From: VRUE01 sp963745915
Lineage (GTDB): Bacteria; Actinomycetota; Thermoleophilia; Solirubrobacterales; 70-9
Direction: 5' to 3'
NCBI GenBank assembly: GCA_963745915.1
Contig: CAVUZA010000002.1
Coordinates: forward strand, 1,674,001 to 1,738,000
Length of the DNA: 64,000 nt
The notes below the pieces were generated by a model. The model was not told the DNA's origin and searched no databases. It saw only the letters and a list, made by a program, of their open reading frames with translations. A program made the position numbers and the translations under genes. The stretch's first letter is position 1. Each line of letters starts with the position of its first letter. Shown here piece by piece: positions 55,366-64,000 of this stretch.

Positions 55366-56004
55366 TCAGCTAGAACTCGGCGTAGCTGCCTGGTGACGGC
55401 GCAGCCAGTCGAGGACCCGGGTGGCGTCGCGGTCGGGGGGGAAGACGGGGTAGAAGGCCTTGGCGATGCGGCCGTCGACGGCGATCAGGGTGAGGCGCTT
55501 GTAGAGGGTCATGCCCTCGACCTCGAAGCTGGGCAGGCGTAGGGCGTCGCGCAAGCGCAGGCGCTCGTCGGCGAGCAGCGGGAAGGGGATGTGCTCGCGG
55601 GCGGCGAACTCGCGCTGTTCGGCGGGGCTCTGGGCGCTGAGGCCGACGACGCCAGCACCGAGCGCGCCGAATTCGGCGCCCGCGTCGCGGTAGGCGCAGC
55701 TCTGCGGCGTGCAGCCGCGGGCGCCGGGGATGTCGTCCCAGCCGTCGGGCAGCGCCTGGCCGGGCGTGCCGGTGCGCGGGTAGACGTAGACGACGAGATG
55801 TCGCCATCTCATCCGCTTGGCGGATGAGATGGCGACCGCGGTGGGGTCGGCGGCGATCGCGGCCAGGTCGAGCTCTCCGCCCCGGGTCGAGGGCAGGGCC
55901 AGGGAGGGGATCGCCATCCCCGTCAGGTGGTCGGCGGCGCCGTCATCCTCGGGTACGGGCAGGTCCGCCGGCAACTGGCTGTACTCGGCGCTCACGGGTT
56001 GCAT
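55366..56004 (-). CDS. Peroxiredoxin/redoxin family protein with a palindromic insertion
   Basis: A 212-residue thioredoxin-fold protein of the AhpC/TSA (BCP-like) type. It has YVYPRTGTPGQALPDGWDDI, then the Cys pair in GCTPQSCAYRDAGAEF, VVGLSAQSPAEQREFAAREH, PFPLLADERLRLRDALRLP and a final strand. These enzymes reduce peroxides through a Cys near the first helix. Directly before the VVYVYPRTGTPG strand is an extra stretch, AISSAKRMRWRHL, encoded by a perfect palindrome. The ATG at 56004 faces the divergent DUF1697 gene three bases away. Confidence 0.85.
   Translation of the reverse strand: MQPVSAEYSQLPADLPVPEDDGAADHLTGMAIPSLALPSTRGGELDLAAIAADPTAVAISSAKRMRWRHLVVYVYPRTGTPGQALPDGWDDIPGARGCTPQSCAYRDAGAEFGALGAGVVGLSAQSPAEQREFAAREHIPFPLLADERLRLRDALRLPSFEVEGMTLYKRLTLIAVDGRIAKAFYPVFPPDRDATRVLDWLRRHQAATPSSS
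55800..55836. repeat. In-frame palindrome inside the redoxin gene
   Basis: Arms GTCGCCATCTCATCCGC (55800-55816) and its exact complement (55820-55836) are separated by TTG. It encodes basic and Ser/Ala residues just before a conserved core strand, and the frame stays open. It shares the ATGTCGCC word (55798-55805) with the hairpin at 3865. Confidence 0.8.
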
Positions 56005-56007
56005 CGT

Positions 56008-56562
56008 ATGGTGCGCGGGGTGGAGCGCTTGGTCGTCTTCCTGCGCGGGATGAACCTCGGCGGTCGCCGGATCGCCAACGACGAGCTGCGCGGCGAGTTC
56101 GAGTCCCTGGGCTTCGACCATGTCGCCTGCTTCCGGGCCAGCGGCAACGTCGTCTTCGCCGCCGGGGAGGGGAGCGAGGCGGCGCTCGCCGAGCGCATCG
56201 AAGCCGGCCTCGCCGCCGGCCTCGGCTACGAGGTCCCGGTCTTCCTGCGGCCGGCCGCCGAGCTGCGGGAGGTAGCCGCGCACGAGCCGTTCCCGGCGGC
56301 CGCGGTCGCGGCCGCCAAGGGCAAGCCGCAGATCGCCTTCCTGCCCGCGGCGCCGACGGCGGCGGCGCGCCAGAGCGCCCTGGGCCTTTCCAGCGAGGCG
56401 GACCGCCTGGCGATCGAGGGCCGCCAGCTCCACTGGCTGCCCAGCGGCGGCATCTCCGAAACCGACCTCGACCTGAAGGCGCTGGAGACGACGCTCGGCC
56501 CCTGGACGATGCGCACCAAGGGAACCGTCGAGCAGATCGTCGCGAAGTACCTGGCGGGTTAG
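56008..56562 (+). CDS. DUF1697 family protein
   Basis: A 184-residue protein of the widespread DUF1697 family, recognised from VVFLRGMNLGGRRIANDELR, the CFRASGNVVFAAGEGSEAA segment and a C-terminal end with MRTKGTVEQIVAKYLAG. The family has a ferredoxin-like fold with no proven function. The ATG at 56008 is chosen because it leads straight into the conserved start; the longer frame overlaps the divergent redoxin gene. The 3' end overlaps the next minus-strand gene by four bases. Confidence 0.88.
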   Translation: MVRGVERLVVFLRGMNLGGRRIANDELRGEFESLGFDHVACFRASGNVVFAAGEGSEAALAERIEAGLAAGLGYEVPVFLRPAAELREVAAHEPFPAAAVAAAKGKPQIAFLPAAPTAAARQSALGLSSEADRLAIEGRQLHWLPSGGISETDLDLKALETTLGPWTMRTKGTVEQIVAKYLAG

Positions 56563-56750
56563 AACTGGCGACGCCCGAGACGCCGATTCATTCGGGAGCT
56601 GAGCTCGATGTACGCGGTGGCCGTCGCCCAGTTGGCGAGGATGAAGATCGCCGGCGGGGCATCGAAGGCGATGATTGCGATTGCGGCCATGGTGGACACG
56701 AGGGTGCTCAGCGCGATGGCACCGCGTGGGAACTTGAAAAAGCGAACCAT
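56559..56750 (-). CDS. Small two-helix membrane protein of unknown function
   Basis: A 63-residue protein (MVRFFKFPRGAIALSTLVST onward) with two hydrophobic segments, ALSTLVSTMAAIAIIAFDA and AIFILANWATATAYIEL, and a basic tail. Its ATG overlaps the stop of the upstream small gene (TGATG), so the two form a coupled pair. A start at 56795 is possible but would overlap the upstream gene. No family recognised. Confidence 0.55.
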   Translation of the reverse strand: MVRFFKFPRGAIALSTLVSTMAAIAIIAFDAPPAIFILANWATATAYIELSSRMNRRLGRRQF

Positions 56751-56983
56751 CAGGTCCACATCTCGATGATAAGTGCCAGGATTGCCGCCGGCCATCCCAG
56801 GGAGAAGCCCTGGGCGATGCCTTCGTTCACCCGCTGACCGAGCACTTCGGGCGGCTGTGATTCAGCTACCGCCTGCGTCGCAGCAAAGCCGCTGCAATAA
56901 GCCATCGCGCCACCGAGGACCGAGATCGCCGTGACGCCGGCTTCGATCAGGTCTCTGATGCCGGCTGGATCGAACAGACTCAT
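56750..56983 (-). CDS. Small membrane-associated protein of unknown function
   Basis: A 77-residue protein (MSLFDPAGIRDLIEAGVTAI onward) with hydrophobic segments around AISVLGGAMAYCSGFAA and GFSLGWPAAILALIIEM. TACGGT ends 7 bases before the ATG on the minus strand, which supports this start and leaderless expression; a longer frame to 57025 lacks that. It heads a two-gene unit with the next small membrane protein. No family recognised. Confidence 0.55.
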   Translation of the reverse strand: MSLFDPAGIRDLIEAGVTAISVLGGAMAYCSGFAATQAVAESQPPEVLGQRVNEGIAQGFSLGWPAAILALIIEMWT

Positions 56984-57057
56984 CGCGCCCACCGTAGGCG
57001 ACGGCGACGCACGCATGGCGCGCACAAACGCGCGGAACTGTCAATCCTGCGAATGGG

Positions 57058-57984
57058 TCAGAGGTCGGCGCGGGGGAGGGCGGCGATGCGGGCGTCGCGG
57101 CTGACGGCGCCGATCTCCTCGGGTAGGGCCGCGAGCTGGACGTTGGAGACGAACTCCAGCTCGGCGCCGAGCGGGCGGAAGAAGTTGTCGTAGTGGGTGG
57201 GGACGATCGTCTCGGGGTCGAGGCGGGGGAGGATCCGGCGCCAGTAGTCGTCGGTGAAGCTGCGGCCGGCGACGCCGGCGAGGAAGACGTCGACCGGCTT
57301 CTCGCGGATCGCCTCGTCGATCAGGTTGGCGCTGCCCTGGTGGTAGAGGCGCAGCCCGGCGACCTCGATCGCGATCCCCCAGACCTGGCCGCAGCGGTAG
57401 GCGCCGGGGCTGAGCGCGTCGAGGTGCTCGCAGGTGAGGTCGCCGTCGTAGGGGACGGCGAGGCCGAGCAGCAGCTTCGAGTGGACGCTGGGCGTGAAGC
57501 TGACCGTGAACGGTCCCAGCTCGTAGGTGCGGTAGGGCTCGACCTCGACCGCGCGCTCGGCCAGGCCGTGCAGCGCCATCAGGCCGACCAGCGAGTCCGA
57601 GCCGTAGGCCTTGCAGCCGAAGCGGCGGGCGATCGCCGGCGCGTCGACGGCGTGGTCGAAGTGGGTGTGGCCGACGAGCACGCCGGCGACCTCGCCCGGC
57701 GCCCGGGCGAAGCGGTCGAGCGCCGCCGGGTCGGGCAGCGCCGCCCGCTTGCGCAGCAGGTCGGCGAAGGGGACGCGCGAGACGTAGGGGTCGACGAAGA
57801 GCGTCTGCCCCTCGCAGGAGATCCGGTAGCCGGAGACCCCGAGCCACTCGATCTCGACCCCGGCCGGCAGTCGCAGCGTCGCCGCCTGCAGCTCGCCCAG
57901 CGCCTGGCCGTCGGCGTGGGCGTCGGCGGCGCGGGACAGCCGCGCCCGCGTCAGATCCCCCAGGTGCCGCAGCGGTCCCGCCAT
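57058..57984 (-). CDS. MBL-fold metal-dependent hydrolase (UlaG-like)
   Basis: A 308-residue metallo-beta-lactamase-fold protein. The metal-binding motif is VGHTHFDHAVDAPAI, with further ligands in FTPSVHSKLLLG and PTHYDNFFRP. The N-terminal strand EIEWLGVSGYRISCEGQTLF with VDPYVSR is typical of UlaG/RomA-type lactonases or phospholipase D-like members. The substrate is unknown. TAACCT ends 7 bases before the ATG on the minus strand. Divergent from the ABC-F gene. Confidence 0.88.
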   Translation of the reverse strand: MAGPLRHLGDLTRARLSRAADAHADGQALGELQAATLRLPAGVEIEWLGVSGYRISCEGQTLFVDPYVSRVPFADLLRKRAALPDPAALDRFARAPGEVAGVLVGHTHFDHAVDAPAIARRFGCKAYGSDSLVGLMALHGLAERAVEVEPYRTYELGPFTVSFTPSVHSKLLLGLAVPYDGDLTCEHLDALSPGAYRCGQVWGIAIEVAGLRLYHQGSANLIDEAIREKPVDVFLAGVAGRSFTDDYWRRILPRLDPETIVPTHYDNFFRPLGAELEFVSNVQLAALPEEIGAVSRDARIAALPRADL

Positions 57985-58036
57985 CGCACCCAGGTTACGC
58001 CCCGCCGGCCGGGCGCCGCGTAATGTCAGGGGCCGG

Positions 58037-59924
<1,888 letters not shown>

Positions 59925-59950
<26 letters not shown>

Positions 59951-61280
59951 CCCGGGTGCCGCGGCCGGGGGCGAGGGTGATGTTGCGGACCTTGACCTTC
60001 TCCGGCCGCGGGTCGGGGGCGCTGAGCGCGGCGCGCTCGACGAACTCGCGCAGGACGACGCGCATCTCGTATTCGGCGAAGGCGGCGCCGATGCAGCGCC
60101 GCACGCCACCGCCGAAGGGGATCCAGGCGTAGTTGTCGGCCTTGCCCTCGAGGAAGCGCTCGGGGCGGAACTCCTGCGGCGCGGGGAAGAGGTCCTCGCG
60201 GTAGTGCAGGGCGGCGATCGCCGCCATCACGAAGGTGCCGGCGGGCAGTTCGTAGCCGCCGATCTCGGCCGGCGCGGTCAGCTTGCGGGCGACGTCGACG
60301 ATCACCGGCCGCGCCCGCAGCGTCTCCCTGATCGTCGCCTCCAGGTACTCCTCCTCACCGGCGGCGAGCGAGTCGCGCAGCTCGTGCATCGCGCGGGGGT
60401 TGCGCAGCAGCCGCTCCATCGCCCAGGCGAGGCCGGTGGCGGTCGTCTCGTGTCCGGCGGCCAGCACCGTGACCAGCTCGTCGCGCAGCTCCTCGTCGCT
60501 CATCGGGCTGCCGTCCTCGTGTTCGGCGCCGAGCAGCAGCGAGAGCACGTCGTCGTGGTCCCCCTCGCCGGCCGCGAGCTCGGCGCGGCGCAGGGCGATC
60601 TCCTCGTAGATGAACTCGTCGAGCGCCTTGCGGGCGCGCTGGAACCTGGTCCAGGGGCTCCATGGCCCGAGGTTGCGGCGCAGCATCGGGAAGGCGAGCA
60701 CGGCGCTGACCCGGTCGCTGAAGCGCTCGATCAGCCGCTCGAGACGGGTCAGGCGCCGCTCGTCGTGGACGCCGAAGACGGCGCGCATGATCACCGCCAG
60801 GGTGATTCGCTGGGTGTGGGGGCGCAGGGCGAAGGGCTCGCCCACCGGCCAGCTCTCCATCTCGGCCCGGGTGACCTCGCGGATCAGCTCGCCGTAGGCC
60901 TCGACCCGCTTGCCGTGGAACGGTGGCAGCAGCAGCTTGCGCTGGCGCATGTGCGGCGCCTCGTCGAGGGTGAGCACCGAGTTCGGCCCGAGCGCCGGCT
61001 CGAGCACGGTCGCGTTCGCCTCGCCGGCGTGCAGCAGCTCGGGCGAGCCGGTGAAGAGCCGTTTGACCAGGGCCGGGTCGGCGAGGTAGACGAGCTCGCC
61101 CCAGAACGGGAAGTGGACCGAGAAGATGTCGCCGTGGCGTCGCTGCAGCTCGATCAGGAAGCCAAGCGGGTCGCGCACGTAGCGCAGCGCCTGCACCAGC
61201 CCTGGCGCCCGCGACCCCGGAGGCATCCCCCGATGCCTGGAAAGCTCAACAGAAGCCCGCCCGATCGTCGCCTGCTCCAC
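59925..61280 (-). CDS. Cytochrome P450
   Basis: Heme monooxygenase of about 451 residues. The I helix is AAGHETTATGLAWAMERLLR, the K helix ExxR is in IRETLRARPVIVDVARKL, the PERF region is FRPERFLEG and the heme-Cys loop is PFGGGVRRCIGAAFAEYEM. No membrane anchor is present, so it is the soluble bacterial type needing a ferredoxin or similar donor. The GTG at 61280 is favoured because TATGGT ends 7 bases upstream; an ATG at 61298 lies upstream of that box and inside an operator-like repeat. The substrate is unknown. Confidence 0.93.
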
Positions 61281-61287
61281 GCCGGGA

Positions 61288-61316
61288 ACCATAGTCAACT
61301 GGCTGGCTGGCCAGTT
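61288..61316 (-). promoter_or_regulatory. P450 promoter with TetR-type operator-like repeat
   Basis: On the minus strand TATGGT (61288-61293) is a -10-like box 7 bases before the GTG. The inverted repeat AACTGGC-N6-GCCAGTT (61297-61316) overlaps the region just upstream, where a repressor would block initiation. The arm length and spacing look like a TetR-family site. No regulator gene adjoins. Confidence 0.5.
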
Positions 61317-61345
61317 CCGCGCGTTCGAGGGTGCCTCAGGACGAT

Positions 61346-61417
61346 GGGGGCGTCGGGGGTGGGTCTCCGGGAACTCCCGGCCGAAGGCCGGCCCGGAGAC
61401 CCACCCCCGACGCCCCC
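61346..61417. repeat. Palindromic element F
   Basis: Arms 61346-61371 and 61392-61417 are perfect complements over 26 bases (including GGGGGTGGGTCTCCGGG). The short centre contains a second hairpin, CCGGCC-GAA-GGCCGG. It lies between the P450 start and the purU stop, both on the minus strand. Same nested design as families A-C, with a minimal core. Confidence 0.8.
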
Positions 61418-61433
61418 TACAACAGAGATCGCC

Positions 61434-62369
61434 CTAGAACACGATCGTCCTCGCCCCGTCGAGCAGTACGCGGTCGTCCAGGTGGGCGGCGACGGCGCGG
61501 GCGAGGACGAGCCGCTCGACGTCGCGGCCGATCCGTTCGAGGTCGGCGACCTCGTCGCGGTGACTGACCCGGGTGACGTCCTGGTCGATGATCGGGCCGG
61601 CGTCGAGCTCCTCGGTGACGTAGTGGGCGGTGGCGCCGATCAGCTTGACGCCGCGCTCGTGGGCGCGGCGGTAGGGGTCGGCGCCGACGAAGGCGGGCAG
61701 GAAGCTGTGGTGGATGTTGATCGCCGGCGCGCCGAGCCGCTCGAGGAAGCCGGCCGAGAGGATCTGCATGTAGCGGGCGAGGACGAGCAGGTCGACGCCG
61801 GCGAGCAACTCCAGCACCCGCTCCTCGGCCGCCTCGCGGCCGCCGGGCTCGACCGCGACGTGGTGGTAGGGCAGGCCGAGCGACTCGACCTGGCCGCGGT
61901 GCTCCTCGTGGTTGGAGACGACCGCTGTCAGCTCGCCGCCCAGCTCGCCGCTGCGCCAGCGCCAGAGCAGGTCGGAGAGGCAGTGGTCTTCGCGCGAGAC
62001 CATGATCGCCACCCGCTTGCGCTCGGACGACTCGGCGAAGCGGTACTCCATCGCGAAGCGCTCGGCGATCTCGCCGCGGAAGCGGCCGTAGACGGCCTCG
62101 CGCTCGGCCTCGGGCACGGCGTCGAAGGCCATCCGCATGAAGAAGCGGCCCTCGTCGGAGGAATGCTGGTCGGCGTCGACGATGTTGAGCCCGTTCTCGG
62201 CCAGGAAGCCGCTGACCGCGGCGATCAGGCCGGGGCGGTCGGGGCAGGCGAGCAGCAGGCGGGTTGTCGGCGAGTGGCCGGCGATGCCGGGATGATTGCG
62301 GCTGTGACGACTGCCGGCAGCGCCAGCACCCCCGCCGCACGCCGTTTCCCGTACCACCCGCGGGCCCAT
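61434..62369 (-). CDS. purU: Formyltetrahydrofolate deformylase
   Basis: Hydrolyses 10-formyltetrahydrofolate to formate and tetrahydrofolate, balancing one-carbon pools. It has an N-terminal ACT domain (RLLLACPDRPGLIAAVSGFL), a formyltransferase-like catalytic domain with VAIMVSREDHCLSDLLWRW, VSNHEEHRG, YMQILSAGFL, INIHHSFLPAFVGADPYRRA, and GATAHYVTEELDAGPIIDQD. The start is unclear: ATG at 62369 or GTG at 62357 give about 34 residues before the ACT domain and overlap the divergent permease gene; no closer standard start exists. Confidence 0.92.
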   Translation of the reverse strand: MGPRVVRETACGGGAGAAGSRHSRNHPGIAGHSPTTRLLLACPDRPGLIAAVSGFLAENGLNIVDADQHSSDEGRFFMRMAFDAVPEAEREAVYGRFRGEIAERFAMEYRFAESSERKRVAIMVSREDHCLSDLLWRWRSGELGGELTAVVSNHEEHRGQVESLGLPYHHVAVEPGGREAAEERVLELLAGVDLLVLARYMQILSAGFLERLGAPAINIHHSFLPAFVGADPYRRAHERGVKLIGATAHYVTEELDAGPIIDQDVTRVSHRDEVADLERIGRDVERLVLARAVAAHLDDRVLLDGARTIVF

Positions 62370-63638
62370 GCCGGCCGGCGGCGGGGCGAGCGGCTCGGCC
62401 TGCGCGAGGCCTGCGCGATGGCGATCGGCGGGATGATCGGCGGCGGCATCTTCAGCGTGCTCGGCGTCACCGTCGAGCTCGCCGGCCACCTCGCCTTCGC
62501 CGCATTCGCCCTCGGCGCCGCGATCGCCGCCCTTACCGCCCGCGCCTACGCCCGGCTGGCGATCCGCTCCGGCCGCTCCGGCGGCCCCTTCGCCTACCTG
62601 CGCGACGAGGGCCATCCCGACGCCGCTGCCTGGGTCGCCTGGCTGCTGATCGCCGGCTACGTCTTCGCCCTCGCCGTCTACGCCTTCACCTTCGGCCACT
62701 ACCTGGCCCACGCGGTCGGCGCCCCGGCCTCGGTCGCGCGCCTGGCCGGCGTCGCCGTGCTCGCCGCCTTCGTCGCGATCAACCTGCGCGGCGTCGCCAC
62801 CTCCGGCCTGGCCGAGGACGCCGTGGTCGCGATCAAGCTGGCGGTGCTCGGCGCGATCGCGGTGGCGGGGGTCGCGGCGCTCTCCGGCGAGCGCCTGGCG
62901 CCGCTCGACGACCGCGGCCTGCTCGGCGTCTTCCTCGCCACCGGGCTGATCTTCGTCGCCTACGAGGGCTTCGAGCTGCTGCCCTACGACTACGACGACC
63001 TCGAGCGCCCCCGTCTCACCCTGCCCCGGGCGCTCTACATCTCGGTCGCGGTCGTCGCCCTCGTTTACGTCGGCGTCACCCTCGCCGCCCAGATGCTGGT
63101 CGACGACCGCGCCCTGATCGCCGAGAAGGAGGTCGCCTTCGCCCTGGTCGGCAAGCAGGCGATGGGCACCTTCGGGCTCTGGGCGGCGACCGCCGCGGCC
63201 GCCTTCTCGACCGGCTCGGCGATCAACGCGACGCTCTTCTCGACCGCGCGCCTGGTGCGCGACGTCAGCGCCGCCGGCGAGCTGCCCGCCGCCCTGGGCG
63301 CCGAGCGGCGCGGCCTGCCGGCGGCCGCGGTCGCCTGGATCGCCCTCGCCGGCGCCGCCTTCTCGCTGCTGCCGGGGATAACCGAGGTCGTCGCCTTCGG
63401 CTCGCTCACCTTCCTCCTCGTCTTCGGCCTGGTCAACCTCCTGCACGCCCGCCACACGGCGCGTCCCGGCTGGGATCGCGGCCTCGCCCGGCTCGGCGCC
63501 GCCGCCTGCTTCGCCGCCGCCTGCGCGCTGCTCTACGAGCTGGTCCGCCACGACGCCGCGGGGCTGGCCCTGATCGCCGCCTGCGCCGCCGCGATCGGCG
63601 CCGCCCGGCTCGCCTTCGTCGAGGGGCGGCATGCCTGA
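62292..63638 (+). CDS. APC-family amino acid permease
   Basis: A 448-residue polytopic membrane protein of the amino acid-polyamine-organocation superfamily with about 12 helices. The first helix carries the family motif AMAIGGMIGGGIFSVLGVTV; later landmarks are FVAYEGFELLPYDYDDLERP and STGSAINATLFSTARLVRD. Function is proton-coupled amino acid uptake or exchange; the substrate is unknown. The ATG at 62292 is in front of a basic stretch (RRGERLGLREACA) that leads into helix 1. The 3' end overlaps the ATPase gene by 8 bases. Confidence 0.9.
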   Translation: MIAAVTTAGSASTPAARRFPYHPRAHAGRRRGERLGLREACAMAIGGMIGGGIFSVLGVTVELAGHLAFAAFALGAAIAALTARAYARLAIRSGRSGGPFAYLRDEGHPDAAAWVAWLLIAGYVFALAVYAFTFGHYLAHAVGAPASVARLAGVAVLAAFVAINLRGVATSGLAEDAVVAIKLAVLGAIAVAGVAALSGERLAPLDDRGLLGVFLATGLIFVAYEGFELLPYDYDDLERPRLTLPRALYISVAVVALVYVGVTLAAQMLVDDRALIAEKEVAFALVGKQAMGTFGLWAATAAAAFSTGSAINATLFSTARLVRDVSAAGELPAALGAERRGLPAAAVAWIALAGAAFSLLPGITEVVAFGSLTFLLVFGLVNLLHARHTARPGWDRGLARLGAAACFAAACALLYELVRHDAAGLALIAACAAAIGAARLAFVEGRHA

Positions 63639-64000
63639 GGCGCTCGCCGCCGAGGCCCGGCCGCGGCTGCTGGCCCTCGCCTGCCTGCTGCTGATCGCGC
63701 TCGGCGGCCTGCTCGCCCTGCTCGGTGCCGGGACGGCCGCCGACGCGGTCTGGGCGGCGACCGTCGCCCTGATGCTGGTGCCGCTCACCTGGTCGATCGT
63801 CCGCACCCTGGCCGCGGGCCGGGTCGGGGTCGACGCGATCGCCCTGGTGGCGATGGCCGGGGCGCTGGCGGTTGGCGAATACCTGGCCGGGGCGGTGATC
63901 GCGCTGATGCTCTCCGGCGGCAACGCGCTCGAGGCCTCGGCCTCGCGCCGGGCGCGGCGCGAGCTGACCGCGCTGCTCGAGCGGATGCCGAGCGTCGCCC
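63631..64000 (+). CDS. Heavy-metal P-type (P1B) ATPase, N-terminal part
   Basis: The first 123 residues of a metal-exporting P-type ATPase; the window ends before the catalytic domains. Two early hydrophobic hairpins (LLALACLLLIALGGLLALLG and DAVWAATVALMLVPLTWSIV) are followed by GVDAIALVAMAGALAVGEYL and VIALMLSGGNALEASASRRA, then RRELTALLERMPSVA, the family pattern leading to the actuator domain. No N-terminal CxxC metal-binding domain is present. Overlaps the permease stop by 8 bases. Confidence 0.85.
   Translation, partial: MPEALAAEARPRLLALACLLLIALGGLLALLGAGTAADAVWAATVALMLVPLTWSIVRTLAAGRVGVDAIALVAMAGALAVGEYLAGAVIALMLSGGNALEASASRRARRELTALLERMPSVA

Overview
The window is GC-rich, densely packed, single-organism chromosomal DNA. 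The gene set points to an actinobacterium: an actinobacterial-type S-adenosylhomocysteinase, paired YrbE-type permeases, many GTG/TTG starts, and many genes whose start codon lies only 6 to 8 bases after a TANNNT -10 box (leaderless-type starts). The combination of loci is reminiscent of class Thermoleophilia (Solirubrobacterales and relatives), but that placement is an inference and was not tested.

Layout. 1-2.2 kb: prfA (cut at the left edge), prmC and tsaC overlap in one operon. 2.2-4.7 kb: two YrbE/MlaE permeases without mce genes, then a convergent lysyl-oxidase-like secreted protein. 4.7-10.8 kb: glyA and a surface-polysaccharide set (DUF354 protein, sugar transferase, asparagine-synthase-like amidotransferase, WecA/MraY-type transferase). 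10.9-18.1 kb: complete F-type ATP synthase operon (atpI-like, atpBEFHAGDC). 18.5-26 kb: M20 peptidase, LCP ligase, a UDP-glucose dehydrogenase interrupted by a homing-endonuclease intein, a nucleotidyltransferase and a phosphoglucose/phosphomannose isomerase; the last four overlap. 26-35 kb: ATPase relic, ahcY, a second nucleotidyltransferase, comF, hpf, secA, and prfB with a programmed +1 frameshift. 35-42 kb: hydrolase, ECF sigma/ogt pair, small HTH gene, nadC, mutM-like, nadA, transketolase. 42-51 kb: ftsEX, ctpA, RNase R-like, smpB, an HhH-tipped coiled-coil protein, a flavin disulfide oxidoreductase and tmRNA. 51.3-55.4 kb: an accessory-looking stretch with a 56-residue repeat protein, two TPR/Sel1 proteins and a VapBC pair. 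55.4-64 kb: redoxin, DUF1697, MBL-fold, ABC-F, P450, purU, amino-acid permease and the start of a P1B-type ATPase.

The most unusual signal is a set of nested palindromic elements scattered through the window. Between genes are elements of about 70-150 bp with long, nearly perfect terminal arms that differ from copy to copy but enclose a conserved core: family A at three sites, family B at two, and two single elements of similar design. Shorter perfect palindromes lie in frame inside coding sequences (prmC, a nucleotidyltransferase, the redoxin). One of these shares an identical 18-base segment with a palindrome between ctpA and rnr, so it belongs to a dispersed family. I know of no named family that matches them.

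Functionally, the window joins translation and ribosome rescue (prfA, prmC, prfB, hpf, smpB, ssrA), energy (ATP synthase), envelope polysaccharide assembly, one-carbon and methyl metabolism (glyA, ahcY, purU), NAD synthesis (nadA, nadC) and cell division/secretion (ftsEX, ctpA, secA).
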